The notes under the pieces are model-generated. The model saw nothing but the letters and a program-made list of their open reading frames with translations. It did not search any database and was not told the DNA's origin. 64,000 bases of DNA, from NCBI RefSeq assembly GCF_001294335.1, contig NZ_LGKG01000013.1:1-64000 (forward strand), written 5' to 3'. Position numbers and translations under genes: made by a program. Position 1 is the stretch's first letter. Each line of letters begins with the position of its first letter. Source of the DNA: Streptomyces chattanoogensis (GTDB taxonomy: Bacteria > Actinomycetota > Actinomycetes > Streptomycetales > Streptomycetaceae). This document shows positions 18,033-27,295 of this stretch, piece after piece.

Positions 18033-18407
18033 TCAGGCCGACAGCGGGGCCGCCGCCTCGTCCACGGCCGTGTGCAGGTCCGGGTAGACCTCGAAGAGCC
18101 GGCGGACGCCGAGCGCCGCCAGGACGCGGTTGACGTGGGAGCCGTCGACGGCACCCTGTGCGGGGAGGATCAGCCGCAGCCGTCCCTGACAGGAACGCAT
18201 CAGTCTGCGGGCGGCGATCAGTACGCCGACGCCGCTGGAGTCGCAGAACCGGACCTCGGAGAGATCGAGCACCAGACTCCGCCGGCCGTCGGCCACCGCG
18301 TCGTGCACATGCTGGCGCACCGCGGGCGACGTGACCAGGTCCATCTCGCCGGAAACCTGCAGCACCGCCCAACGGCCCTGTTCGCCCTCTGCCACCTTCA
18401 ACGACAC
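18033..18407 (-). CDS. STAS-domain anti-sigma factor antagonist
   Basis: A 124-residue single STAS domain of the SpoIIAA/RsbV/BldG type. The phosphorylatable serine is in DSSGVG, residues 56-61, after VLDLSEVRF. Unphosphorylated forms bind an anti-sigma kinase and release its sigma factor. Codon 1 is GTG with GAAAGG at some distance. It converges with the sensor kinase and is divergent from the sigma factor locus. A functional link to that sigma factor is possible but not shown; no RsbW-type kinase gene is in the window. Confidence 0.88.
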   Translation of the reverse strand: MSLKVAEGEQGRWAVLQVSGEMDLVTSPAVRQHVHDAVADGRRSLVLDLSEVRFCDSSGVGVLIAARRLMRSCQGRLRLILPAQGAVDGSHVNRVLAALGVRRLFEVYPDLHTAVDEAAAPLSA

Positions 18408-18764
18408 GCGCTCGAAGCCTTTCGCTCGCTTTCGGACCGGATGCGCCCCGGATCTGTCCGGAACACACCCTTCCCCGGCTCGACTGCCCGGCCTCTCTCC
18501 CCTGAAACTCTTCCGAATCCTTGGCGCAACAGGCCGTTCTGCCCAAGGCTATGCCCAGTGGGCGGTGACTATTCCCCGATATCCGGTCACACACGGGTAA
18601 CACCTCGGCGGATACAGGGGAGATGTGGGCGCGAACGATGCGCATTACCCCCGTCAATCGATCACTTTCGATCCCCGTCGATCGGGGGACACCACCCCGT
18701 AGTGACAGCTCCCTTACCATCCGTATCCCCCTGAAGAACGTGGTTTGCGGCAAAGGAGCGTGCG
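18408..18764. other. divergent promoter region, STAS / sigma locus
   Basis: This 357-bp spacer contains an inverted repeat around GATCCCCGTCGATCGGGG (about 18669-18686) and, further down, GTGACA - 16 bp - TATCCC as a weak candidate promoter for the sORF-sigma transcript. No coding sequence is supported. Confidence 0.4.
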
Positions 18765-18845
18765 TTGTCAGACCCTCGCATTACATTCGATGCGTACGGC
18801 TTCGATGTGAACGGCGGCGTGACCGACGAGGCAACTGAGGTGTGA
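18765..18845 (+). CDS. 26-residue ORF translationally coupled to the sigma factor gene
   Basis: A TTG start at 18765 has an excellent AAAGGAG six bases upstream. The peptide, beginning MSDPRITFDAYGFDVNG and ending TDEATEV, is acidic and unlike random GC-rich translation. Its TGA overlaps the GTG start of the sigma factor in GTGA. It may be a real small protein, or a leader ORF whose translation opens the sigma-factor start. It is too short for confident assignment by itself. Confidence 0.55.
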   Translation: MSDPRITFDAYGFDVNGGVTDEATEV

Positions 18846-19603
18846 GCACAGCGACGACGGACAGGAATAGGGGTCCGATGGGAAACGACACACCCCCGCG
18901 CTGGGACAGGCGGATGCAGCAGCGGCTGGCCCGCGGCGAGGCGGCCGCGCTGGGCGAGCTCTACGACCGCTTCGCCTCCCTCGTGCACAGCCTCGCGCAC
19001 CGCGTCCTGGACGACGAGGACGCCGCCGACCGCATCACCCGCGAGGTCTTCGGCTACCTCTGGGAGAACCCGCAGTCCTACGACCCCAAACAGGGCTCGC
19101 TGCGCTCGTGGATCGCCGCGGTCACCCGCCATCAGGCCGTCCAGCGGCTGCGCCAGACCGAGGCCGCCTCGGCGCGGGACGGCGGTCCGCAGGCGCCCGC
19201 GCAGGCCGAGATGGAGCAGAAGATCCGCGAGGCCTCCACGGCTGCCCGCGCCGACTACATCGTCACCTCCATGCCCGCGCCGCTGCGCAAGGCGCTCGAG
19301 CTGGCGTACTTCCAGCGCCGGGACTACCGTCAGACCGCCGCCGACCTGGGCGTCACCGAGGACGAGGCCCGGCGGCGGCTCCGCCTGGGGCTGCAGCTGC
19401 TCTCCACCGCCCACAACCACCCGGCCCTGCCGCCCTCCGCGGCCCGGTCCTCCCATCTGCCCCGGACGGCGCCCGGCTCCCGTACGCCTTCCCACACATC
19501 CCAGCCGCCGCACAGACCCCACGGCCCGCGCCCACCCCATACGTCGCAGCCCGCCGGACCGGGCAACGCCCCGCCCGGCACGGGCCACGGACGGCCGCTG
19601 TGA
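18842..19603 (+). CDS. ECF-like RNA polymerase sigma factor
   Basis: A 253-residue sigma-70 family protein of the ECF class. Region 2 covers about residues 30-100 (LGELYDRFASLVHSLAHRVL, DAADRITREVFGYLW), and region 4 about 135-190 (PLRKALELAYFQRRDYRQTAADLGVTEDEARRRL). A Pro/His/Ser-rich tail of about 55 residues follows, unusual for ECF factors. The GTG at 18842 overlaps the upstream sORF stop. An ATG at 18878 with AGGAATAGGGG before it is an equally good start and would drop 12 residues. It overlaps the anti-sigma gene by GTGA, the classical sigma/anti-sigma arrangement. Confidence 0.85.
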   Translation: MSTATTDRNRGPMGNDTPPRWDRRMQQRLARGEAAALGELYDRFASLVHSLAHRVLDDEDAADRITREVFGYLWENPQSYDPKQGSLRSWIAAVTRHQAVQRLRQTEAASARDGGPQAPAQAEMEQKIREASTAARADYIVTSMPAPLRKALELAYFQRRDYRQTAADLGVTEDEARRRLRLGLQLLSTAHNHPALPPSAARSSHLPRTAPGSRTPSHTSQPPHRPHGPRPPHTSQPAGPGNAPPGTGHGRPL

Positions 19604-20934
19604 ACGGCCCCGACGAGTGGGAGGGCCCCGAACGGCCCGGCGGGCCAGGTGAACGGCCCCGGATACCGGCTCCGCGCGCCGCCGCCGAGGACCGCGGACC
19701 GCTGCCGGACCTCCGGCCCGCCCCCGAACCGGAAGCGAAACCCGAACCGGATTCCATGACGACCGACGCCACTGGCCCGGCCCCCGGGGAGACCCCGCCC
19801 GAGCCCTCGCACCCCGCCCCGGCCGCCCCGCCGCACAAGGTCCTCAAGTCGCTTCTCGGTGCCTGGGCGCTGGCCGCCTGCAGCGCCGAGGAGACCGCCG
19901 CCGTGGAGACGCATCTCACCGACTGCGCCTCCTGAGCGGACGAAGCGCTGCGGCTGCGCGACGCCGTCGGCCTGCTGCATCCCGCCGACAGCCTCGATCT
20001 CGACCCGCTGCTGCGCTCCCGCGTCCTGGAGGGCTGTCTGGGCCGCCGCCCGGCCCGTATCCCCGTGCCGGAGTGGGCGACGCCGTACGACGCGGAGACC
20101 GCGAAGCTCGATGCGCTGCTGCACGACATGGGCGAGTCGGAGTGGCGCGCTCCGGTGCGGCTGCGCTGGTTCGAGGACGAGCGGGCGGTGGAGCGCGAGA
20201 CCACCGTCGCCGGTGTCATCGGCCATCTGATGACCGTCGACGGCCTGGTGGCGACGGCGCTCGGCCTGCCCGATCCGCTGGGCGCCGACGCCCCGCCCGG
20301 CACCCCGGGGCCGACGCGCCGTACGGAGGCCTACTGGCGGGCGGCGGGCAAGGAGCCCGGCCGGCTCGCCACGCACCGGCCGTGGCGCGAACAGAGCTAT
20401 GCGCTGATAAGGACCGTCTCCTTCGCGGGCGGCGGCGCCGGCGAACTCCTCGTCCCCTACGGCAGCTTGCAGCTCCCGATGTGCGATTCCTTCCTGGACC
20501 GCGCCTTCGGGTGCTGGGTGCACGCCGGGGACATCGCGGACGCGGTGGACTACCCGTACGAGCCGCCGTCCGCCCGGCATGTCCACCAGCTGATCGACCT
20601 CGCCACCCGGCTGCTGCCCACCACCCTGGCCCACCGCCGCCGGGCCGGGCTCGCCTCACCGGCGCAGAAGCTGGTCGAGGCGGGCGCCCCGGGCCGCACC
20701 CTCCACCTGGAGGTCGAGGGCAGCGGCGGCGGGCACTGGTACATACCGCTGGACTCCCCGGCAGCCCTCGGCGCCAAGGAGCACACGGTCGCGCATATCG
20801 CGCTGGACAGCACGGAGTTCTGCCAGCTGGCCGCGGGCCATGTGTCCCCGGAGGAAGCCGCCGCGGGCCAGGACGGTGAGCGCGAGGCAATCCGCGATGT
20901 GCTGTTCGCGACCGCATCGCTGTCGCGGCTCTGA
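19600..20934 (+). pseudogene. zinc-finger anti-sigma / MDMPI-domain protein interrupted by an in-frame TGA
   Basis: One frame runs 444 codons from a GTG overlapping the sigma factor stop, but codon 112 (19933-19935) is TGA. The surrounding frame reads H-x3-C-A-S-stop-A-D-E. Anti-sigma zinc fingers have H-x3-C-x2-C, so the stop stands exactly where the second Cys (TGC or TGT) belongs. N-terminal part: a Pro-rich region, then the anti-sigma helix (KVLKSLLGAWALAACS). C-terminal part: a mycothiol-dependent maleylpyruvate isomerase-like (MDMPI/DinB) domain with GHLMTVDG, fully open to 20934 and restartable at a GTG at 20065. Options: recent nonsense mutation, sequencing error, two separate products, or recoding as selenocysteine; the last is unlikely because no clear SECIS hairpin follows. 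Confidence 0.75.
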
Positions 20935-20990
20935 ACCGCCCGGCGGGGCGCCGGCAGGCCGGGCGCCCGGGCCGGGCGGCCCGTCAGGCG

Positions 20991-21884
20991 CTAGGCGAAG
21001 ACAACCGTCCGGCTGCCGTTCAGCAGCACCCGGTGCTCGCTGTGCCACTTCACGGCCCGCGCCAGCGCCTGGCACTCCACGTCCCGGCCGATCGCCACGA
21101 GCTGGTCGGGCCTGACGTCGTGCCCGACGCGCTCGACCTCCTGCTCGATGATCGGGCCCTCGTCGAGATCGGCGGTCACGTAATGCGCGGTGGCCCCGAT
21201 GAGCTTCACCCCGCGCGCATGCGCCTGGTGGTAGGGCTTGGCGCCCTTGAAGCTCGGGAGGAAGGAGTGGTGGATGTTGATGATCCGGCCGGAGAGCGCC
21301 TTGCAGAGGTCGTCGGAGAGGACCTGCATATAGCGCGCCAGCACCACCAGCTCGACCTGCTCCTCGCGCACCAACTCCAGCAGCTGCGCTTCGGCCTCGG
21401 GCTTGTTGTCGCGGCTGACCGGGATGTGGTGGAAGGGGATGTCGTACGAGCCGACCAGCTCGGCGAAGTCGGTGTGGTTGGAGACCACACCCGCGATCTC
21501 CACCGGCAGCGCGCCGATCCGGGAACGGAAGAGCAGATCGTTGAGGCAGTGCCCGAACTTGGACACCATCAGGATGATCCGCATCTTCTCGTCGGCCCGG
21601 TGGATCTGCCAGTCCATCGCGAACGAGTCGCCCACCGCCGAGAAGCTGGCCCGCAGCTTCTCCAGGTCCACCGAGGCGTCCGCGCCGAAGTGGACCCGCA
21701 TGAAGAACAGCCCGGTGTCACGGTCGCCGAACTGCTGGCTGTCCTCGATGTTGCAGCCGGTGATGAAGAGGTAGCTGGACACGGCGTGCACGATCCCCTG
21801 CTTGTCGGGGCAGGACAGCGTGAGGACGTACTGATCGCTCCGGTCGCGGCGGCCGGACGGCTGGGTGGGCTGGGACTCGTTCAT
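20991..21884 (-). CDS. purU: formyltetrahydrofolate deformylase
   Basis: PurU (297 residues) hydrolyses 10-formyl-THF to formate and THF, balancing one-carbon pools and feeding formate to purine synthesis. Residues 15-95 form an ACT domain (YVLTLSCPDKQGIVHAVS). The formyltransferase domain follows, with the catalytic Asn-His-Asp set visible in NIHHSFLPSFKGA (about 214-226) and TADLDEGPII (about 253-262). The ATG at 21884 (MNESQPTQ) is preceded by GAGGTC. It converges with the anti-sigma gene and lies just downstream of the following hypothetical gene. Confidence 0.95.
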   Translation of the reverse strand: MNESQPTQPSGRRDRSDQYVLTLSCPDKQGIVHAVSSYLFITGCNIEDSQQFGDRDTGLFFMRVHFGADASVDLEKLRASFSAVGDSFAMDWQIHRADEKMRIILMVSKFGHCLNDLLFRSRIGALPVEIAGVVSNHTDFAELVGSYDIPFHHIPVSRDNKPEAEAQLLELVREEQVELVVLARYMQVLSDDLCKALSGRIINIHHSFLPSFKGAKPYHQAHARGVKLIGATAHYVTADLDEGPIIEQEVERVGHDVRPDQLVAIGRDVECQALARAVKWHSEHRVLLNGSRTVVFA

Positions 21885-21916
21885 GACCTCATAGGGTCGC
21901 ACACCTGCGGGGATGC

Positions 21917-22423
21917 TCAGGCCGGCGCGTCCGCCGTACCGGTCATGATGGCCAGCACCTCCAGCGAGTGCGGCGGGACGTCGGGGTCCTCGCCGTCCGC
22001 CACGGCCAGCCGCAGATGCGCCTCCCGGGCCGCCCGTACGGCCTCCGGCCAGGCCTGATGCTCCATGTACGCGGCGACCGGGGCGTCCGCGCCGACCTGG
22101 TGCATGATCCGCAGCACGCTCAGCACGGCGGCGTCGACCAGCTGCGCCTCCTGGGCGTCGCGGAAGACCGTGCCGAGGTATTTGTCGGCGGACCAGTTGT
22201 CCAGCCAGGTGTCCTCGACGAGCCGGTAGACGGCATCGGTGACGTCTCCGTACCCGGGGTGGCCGGCCAGCCAGGTCTCCTGCTGGAAGACGGGGTCGGA
22301 GAGCATGTGCAGCGCGGAGCGCACATTGCGGCGCCAGCGCCACCACGGCATGTCGTTGAGTGGCATACCGCCCATGGTGGTCGAGCGGCGGCCGCGACGG
22401 GAAGACTTCTCCGAACCTTGCAC
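21917..22423 (-). CDS. conserved hypothetical protein (SCO4402-like)
   Basis: A 168-residue soluble protein rich in Trp, His and Asp (MPWWRWRRNVRSALHMLSDP, then an acidic helical body). From memory it matches the Streptomyces family named after SCO4402, found next to purU; function unknown. Codon 1 is GTG at 22423, without a Shine-Dalgarno but with AATACT directly upstream that could serve as the -10 of a leaderless transcript. In-frame ATGs at 22375 and 22366 are alternatives. It is divergent from the substrate-binding lipoprotein gene. Confidence 0.75.
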   Translation of the reverse strand: MQGSEKSSRRGRRSTTMGGMPLNDMPWWRWRRNVRSALHMLSDPVFQQETWLAGHPGYGDVTDAVYRLVEDTWLDNWSADKYLGTVFRDAQEAQLVDAAVLSVLRIMHQVGADAPVAAYMEHQAWPEAVRAAREAHLRLAVADGEDPDVPPHSLEVLAIMTGTADAPA

Positions 22424-22546
22424 AGTATTCGATCGTACGTTCCTCGACGATGATCTCCCCAGGGCCCCCGGAGTTCACCTCCACGTCACCAACCGTTGCC
22501 GTGACGTCACTCATCCGTTGTAGGCGGAACGGAAGGGTGGTGCGCC

Positions 22547-23902
22547 ATGACCGGACGGCGACGCTCCTCCCCCCGCCCCTTTTCCCATGCTCCCGCGGTC
22601 GCGATCGCCTCGGCGGTGGCATGTACGGCGGTCATCGCGTCGCTGCTCTCCGGCTGCGGCTCCCTCCCCGGGTCGGGGGATCCCGGGGAGAAGGAGCCGG
22701 TCACCGTCATGACCTGGGCGCCCGAGGGCACCAAGGCGACCAATATGCCGGGCATGCCGGCCATGGCGCAGGCCTACGCCCGGTGGGTCAACTCCCGCGG
22801 CGGTATCCGCGGCCATCGCCTGCGGGTGCTCACCTGCAACGAACGCAACGACACGGTGGCCGCCGCACAGTGCGCCCAGCGTGCGGTGGACCGGGGTGCG
22901 GTCGCGGTCGTCGGCTCCTACAGCCAGTTCGGCCGCTCGTTCATGTCGCCGCTGGAGGTCAAGGGCGTCCCGTTCATCGGCGGTTACGGCGCCTCCGACG
23001 AGGAGTTCGAAAGCCCCCTCTCCTACCCGGTGAACGGCGGCCAGGCCTCCCTTCTCGCCGGAAACGGGCGGCAGTTGGCGGGCAACTGCACGCGCGTCGC
23101 CCTGGTGCGGCCGGACACCATCTCGGGCGACCAGATGCCGTCGCTGCTCAACTCCGGTCTGCACAACGGCCATCGGCGATCGGCCGAGGACATCAAGGCG
23201 CCCGAGGACGGCACCGACTACACGCCACAGGTGACCGCCGCCTTGGACCGGGTGGGCGCGGACCCGGCGGTCCACGGCACCGCGGCGAACGGCGGCAAGG
23301 CGCCCGGCTCGTGTGTGACCGCCATGCTCGGCGACCACACGGACGCGTTCTTCGACTCCTTCCGGCGGCTCCAGGAGGACAGCCCCCGGGTGCATGTCGC
23401 CTCCGTCCTGGGCAGCGTCAGCCAGTCGCTGGTGAACCGTACGGGCGGCCGGTCGGGCCCGCTGGAGGGCGCGTATCTCACCGGCTGGTACCCGGTCGCG
23501 AGCGATCCCCGCTGGCAGCCGATGCGCAAGGTCATCAACGACTTCGCCTTCGGCGACAACCGCATCGACCCGGCCGACCAGGGCGTCCAGACCACCTGGA
23601 TCGCCTATACGGTGCTGCGCGCGCTGATCGAGCAGCTCGACGACGCGGGCGTCGAGGAGATCACCCCGCACGCCCTGCAGACCACCCTGGACGACGGCGA
23701 ACGCGCCATCGGCACCGGAGGCCTGACCCCGAAGCTGCGCTGGCGCGAGACCGACATGCTCGCCGTCCAGAACTTCCCGCGCATAGTGAACGGGATGGTG
23801 ACCTATCAGGTCGTACGGGACGGGGAGCTGGTCGCCGCGCAGGACGGCTTCGTGAATGTGACGAGGACACTGGAGCGGCGGGACACGGACGGCGAGGGCT
23901 GA
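22547..23902 (+). CDS. ABC-type substrate-binding lipoprotein (branched-chain amino acid type)
   Basis: A 451-residue periplasmic-binding-protein-like lipoprotein (Peripla_BP_6 type I fold). The N terminus is RRRSS then a hydrophobic segment and the lipobox LLSGC, with the lipidated Cys at residue 37. The ligand domain begins VTVMTWAPEGTKATNMPG and includes the two-lobed pattern (AVDRGAVAVVGSYSQF, GVPFIGGYG). This family binds amino acids, amides or urea. No permease or ATPase genes adjoin, so it may work with a transporter elsewhere or as a sensor. The ATG at 22547 follows GGAAGGG. Confidence 0.85.
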   Translation: MTGRRRSSPRPFSHAPAVAIASAVACTAVIASLLSGCGSLPGSGDPGEKEPVTVMTWAPEGTKATNMPGMPAMAQAYARWVNSRGGIRGHRLRVLTCNERNDTVAAAQCAQRAVDRGAVAVVGSYSQFGRSFMSPLEVKGVPFIGGYGASDEEFESPLSYPVNGGQASLLAGNGRQLAGNCTRVALVRPDTISGDQMPSLLNSGLHNGHRRSAEDIKAPEDGTDYTPQVTAALDRVGADPAVHGTAANGGKAPGSCVTAMLGDHTDAFFDSFRRLQEDSPRVHVASVLGSVSQSLVNRTGGRSGPLEGAYLTGWYPVASDPRWQPMRKVINDFAFGDNRIDPADQGVQTTWIAYTVLRALIEQLDDAGVEEITPHALQTTLDDGERAIGTGGLTPKLRWRETDMLAVQNFPRIVNGMVTYQVVRDGELVAAQDGFVNVTRTLERRDTDGEG

Positions 23903-23945
23903 GCGCGTCCGCAGTGCGGCAAGGGCCGGACGCATCCGCCGAGCG

Positions 23946-23975
23946 GGGCCGGGCGGCCGGTGAGCCGCCCGGCCC
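23946..23975. terminator. bidirectional hairpin terminator
   Basis: A perfect 12-bp stem GGGCCGGGCGGC / GCCGCCCGGCCC (23946-23957, 23964-23975) lies between convergent genes. Confidence 0.75.
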
Positions 23976-23981
23976 GGCCGT

Positions 23982-25754
23982 TCACAGCGCGGTCGGCTGA
24001 CGCGCCGTCAGGTGGTACTGCTGGGCGATCGGGTTCCAGATCCTGGCCGCCTGCTGCTTGGCCTTGGTCGCCGCGCCGCTGGCCGCGACACCCTGGACGT
24101 ACTGCCGGGTGTTCCGGGCCTTGCCCTTGTGGCAGCCCTTCTTGCCGCCCACCTGGCCGGCCCAGGCCGCGAAGTGGTTGTCCGCGGCGGCCGAGGACTG
24201 CCAGGCCTTGGTCAGCGCGGCGGTCAGCTGCGCATGGTTCGGGATCTTGTCGACGGGCAGCTGCTGGAGCCGTGTCACCAGGTCGTTGCGCTGCTTGGCC
24301 GCGTCCCGCAGATCCTTGGCCGCGCCGCCGAGGTTGTCGCAGGAGCCGATGTTGCGGACGGCGTTGACCACGGAGGTACGGCTGTTGCCGCTGTCGCCGA
24401 GCAGCGCGTCCAGCCCCTTGGCCTGCGCCTCGGCCGGGTCGGCGGACGGCTTGGGCTGCGTCTTCTCCTTCGCCGGCTTGGTGGTGCCGGTGTCCTTCTT
24501 CTTCGCGGTGTCGTCGTCGCTGCCGCCGCTGAGCATCCAGCCGACGCCGAGACCGACGCCCAGCAGCGCGACGATGACCACGCCGATGACCGCGGCGGCG
24601 GGCACCCGGCGACGGCCGCCCCGGTCGTCGTCGTACGGCTGGTCGTAGGGCTGGTCATAGCCCTGCTGCTCGTAGCCCTGCTGGCCGTATCCCTGGCCGT
24701 ACGGCTGCCGGCCCGGGTCCTCGAAGCGCGGCAGCTGCGCGGTGGCGTCCGGTGCGGCGGGCGCGCCCGGCACCCCCGGCCCGTCACGGAACAGGCCCTC
24801 GAACTCGGCGGGGGTCGGACGGTCCTCCGGCGCACCGGGACGGATCCCGAACGGTGCGCCGGGCGGCGGAGCCGGCGTCCCCGCGCCGACCGGGGAGATC
24901 AGCTGGGTGGCCTCGGAGTCGCCCGGCGGGGCGGCGCCGGGCATCGGCTGGGACTGCGGCTGCGGCATGGGCTGGGCCTGGCCGCCCGGCCCCTGGGCCT
25001 GCGGCTTGATCACCCGCAGCATGGTCGTGGACTCGCCGGGCGATTCCGGCTTCGCGGCCGCCTGGGGCGGCAGCGGCGCGCCCGCCCGGTCGGCTATCGG
25101 GGATATCAGCGCGGTCGCGTCCGCGTCGCCCTCGGTGGGCGGCAGCGGGGCGCCGGCCTGCGGGGTCGCGCGCACCAGCTCCCCGGACCGCTCGGGCTGG
25201 GGCTGCGGGGGCTGCTGACGGTAGGGCTGCGGTGGGGGCGCCTGCTTCTCCAGGGAGAAGGGCCGGGGCTCCGGCTGGGGCTGCGAGACCGGGGGCTGGG
25301 GCGGGGCCTGCTGGGCTTGCGGGGCCTGCTGGCCGTATGGCTGCGGCTGCGGAGCCTGCTGCCCGTACGGTTCCGGCTGCGGCTGACCGCCGTACGGCTG
25401 CGGCTGACCGGCTCCGTACGGGCCCCCGGGCGGCAGCGGAGCGGCCGGGGGCTGCTGCGGCGGCAGGGGCGGCTGCCCCTGAGGCGGCGGGAAGGCCTCG
25501 CCCTGCGGCGGGAGCGCCTGCTGGGGCTGGGGCGCGTAGCCCTGGCCGGGGGCCTGGTCGTACCCCTGCGGCTGGGCGGGAGGCTGACCGCCCTGCTGGC
25601 CGGGCCCCCAGGGCTGGCCCCACGGCTGGCCGGCCGGCGGCGCGGCCTGGTGGTCGGGAACCCACGGCTCACCGTTGGCGGGCAGCACAATGCCCTCTCG
25701 CGCGGGGCCGGCCGCAGAATTCTGCGGGTCGTGCCCCTGTCCGCTCTGCGTCAC
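23982..25754 (-). CDS. Pro/Gln-rich single-pass membrane protein
   Basis: A 590-residue protein with three parts. Residues 1-370 are low-complexity and Pro/Gln/Gly/Tyr-rich, with repeated QPYG and PQPQP units. One membrane segment (AAAVIGVVIVALLGVGLGVGWML) sits at about 375-400. An extracytoplasmic helical domain of about 190 residues has two Cys (NIGSCDNLGG and GGKKGCHKG) and ends ARQPTAL. The layout matches the many Streptomyces proteins with a disordered cytoplasmic head and a small outer domain; function unknown. The GTG at 25754 follows TAGGAGT; ATG at 25769 would add five residues. Confidence 0.75.
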   Translation of the reverse strand: MTQSGQGHDPQNSAAGPAREGIVLPANGEPWVPDHQAAPPAGQPWGQPWGPGQQGGQPPAQPQGYDQAPGQGYAPQPQQALPPQGEAFPPPQGQPPLPPQQPPAAPLPPGGPYGAGQPQPYGGQPQPEPYGQQAPQPQPYGQQAPQAQQAPPQPPVSQPQPEPRPFSLEKQAPPPQPYRQQPPQPQPERSGELVRATPQAGAPLPPTEGDADATALISPIADRAGAPLPPQAAAKPESPGESTTMLRVIKPQAQGPGGQAQPMPQPQSQPMPGAAPPGDSEATQLISPVGAGTPAPPPGAPFGIRPGAPEDRPTPAEFEGLFRDGPGVPGAPAAPDATAQLPRFEDPGRQPYGQGYGQQGYEQQGYDQPYDQPYDDDRGGRRRVPAAAVIGVVIVALLGVGLGVGWMLSGGSDDDTAKKKDTGTTKPAKEKTQPKPSADPAEAQAKGLDALLGDSGNSRTSVVNAVRNIGSCDNLGGAAKDLRDAAKQRNDLVTRLQQLPVDKIPNHAQLTAALTKAWQSSAAADNHFAAWAGQVGGKKGCHKGKARNTRQYVQGVAASGAATKAKQQAARIWNPIAQQYHLTARQPTAL

Positions 25755-25900
25755 CGGGACTCCTACCATCGTGCAACCTACGAAACCGTCGGCTCACGCT
25801 ACCGGGTCGCAGCAACGTTCGACCACGAGCCCTGGTCACCACCCCGCCGGCCCCTGGCCGCATCGGGCGGGACGGACCATCCGCCCCGCCCCGCCGCCGG

Positions 25901-27295
25901 TCAGGCCGCCGCGGCCCGCAGCTCTATCCGTGCGCTGAATTCCCGTACGACCGGTTCGTCCCGGTACGGCTCGAGGCGCAGCCGGAAGTCCTCCAGATAC
26001 TCCGCGCCCCGGTCCGAACGCAGCCCGCCGAGCAGCTCCACGGCCTGGGTGCCCGTATGACAGGCCTGCTCGATCTCGCGCTGCTGCACCTGCGCACCGG
26101 CCAGCAGCACCAGCCCGATGGCGCGGCGCCGCGCCCGGCTCTCCGGGTGTCCGTCCAGCGCCTCCTGGGCCCGCTGCATGGCCGGGCCCGGCTGCCCCAG
26201 GTCCCGGTGGCAGTGGGCGAGTTCATCAGCGAGATACGCCTGGTCGAAGTGGCCGATCCAGGCCGGGTCGTCGCCCGAGTCACCGTCCGCCGCGGCGCGT
26301 TCCATCGCCGCGAGCGCCCGGCCCGCCACCGCCTGGAAGGCCCGGCCGTCGCCCATCAGGGCGTGCCCGCGCGCCTCCGCCGCGTAGAACATCGCCTCCG
26401 CCCGCGGTGTGACATGCCCGCGCGCGCCCTCCTGCGCGGCCCGCGCGAGCTGGGCGATCTCCCGCGGATTGCCGAGCGAGGCGGCGAGATGGCTCATGCT
26501 CGCGGCCAGCACATAGCCGCCGTAACCGCGGTCGCCGGCCGCCTGCGCCAGCCGCAGCGCCTGGATGTAGTAGCGCTGCGCCAGGCCCGGCTGCCCGGTG
26601 TCGACGGCCATGTAGCCGCCGAGCTCCGTCAGCCGGGCGACGGCGGCGAAGAGTTCACGCCCCACGGACTCGCGGTACGAGCCCGCCAGCAGCCCGGAGA
26701 CGACGCTGTTGAGGTAGTGCACCACGACCGGCCGGACGTGTCCCGCCCCGAAACGGTGGTCGAGATCGCTGAGCGCCGCGGTCATGGCCCGCACCGCCGC
26801 CACGTCCGCCATCCCCACCCGGGCCCCCGCGCTCCGCGCGACCTGGGTGTCCGCGCCGGTGATCAGCCAGTCGCGGCTCGGCTCCACCAGGGCGGAGGCC
26901 GCCACCGTGGAGCCGCTGAGGAAGTCGCGCCGCCCGACGTCGCTGCGCCACAGCTCACAGACCTGCTCGATCGCCCCGAGGACGGTCGGGGAGAACTGGA
27001 GCCCCACCCCGGACGCGAGATTCTTGCCGTCGGCCATCCCGATCTCGTCGATGGTGACCGTACGCCCCAGTTTCCGGCCCAGCGCCTCCGCGATGACGGC
27101 CGGGGCACGGCCGCGCGGCTGCTGCCCACGCAGCCACCGGGCCACGGAGGTCTTGTCGTACCGCAGGTCGAGTCCGTGCTCCGCACCGCACATGTTGACG
27201 CGGCGGGCGAGCCCGGCATTGGAGCAGGCGGCTTCCTGGATCAGCGCCTGCAGCCTCTCATTGGGCTGCCGCGCGACTAGTGGCCTGGCGGCCAT
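25901..27295 (-). CDS. NsdA-like TPR-type transcriptional regulator
   Basis: A 464-residue protein with an N-terminal helix-turn-helix-like region (residues 10-75; RLQALIQEAACSNAGLARRV, TSVARWLRGQQPRG). A body of about 350 residues of TPR-like helical repeats follows (LAQRYYIQALRLAQAAGD, and similar units). It is very close to the NsdA family of Streptomyces, whose founder represses aerial-mycelium formation and antibiotic production in S. coelicolor. Whether this is the orthologue or a paralogue cannot be settled here. The ATG at 27295 has AGGGGG at good distance. Two direct repeats lie upstream at 27369-27406. Confidence 0.85.
   Translation of the reverse strand: MAARPLVARQPNERLQALIQEAACSNAGLARRVNMCGAEHGLDLRYDKTSVARWLRGQQPRGRAPAVIAEALGRKLGRTVTIDEIGMADGKNLASGVGLQFSPTVLGAIEQVCELWRSDVGRRDFLSGSTVAASALVEPSRDWLITGADTQVARSAGARVGMADVAAVRAMTAALSDLDHRFGAGHVRPVVVHYLNSVVSGLLAGSYRESVGRELFAAVARLTELGGYMAVDTGQPGLAQRYYIQALRLAQAAGDRGYGGYVLAASMSHLAASLGNPREIAQLARAAQEGARGHVTPRAEAMFYAAEARGHALMGDGRAFQAVAGRALAAMERAAADGDSGDDPAWIGHFDQAYLADELAHCHRDLGQPGPAMQRAQEALDGHPESRARRRAIGLVLLAGAQVQQREIEQACHTGTQAVELLGGLRSDRGAEYLEDFRLRLEPYRDEPVVREFSARIELRAAAA

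Noticed and set aside
19930..19990. SECIS element after the in-frame TGA
   Set aside because: Only a weak GCGC/GCGC hairpin with a seven-base loop lies downstream, without the expected apical GU; selenocysteine is kept only as a remote option.
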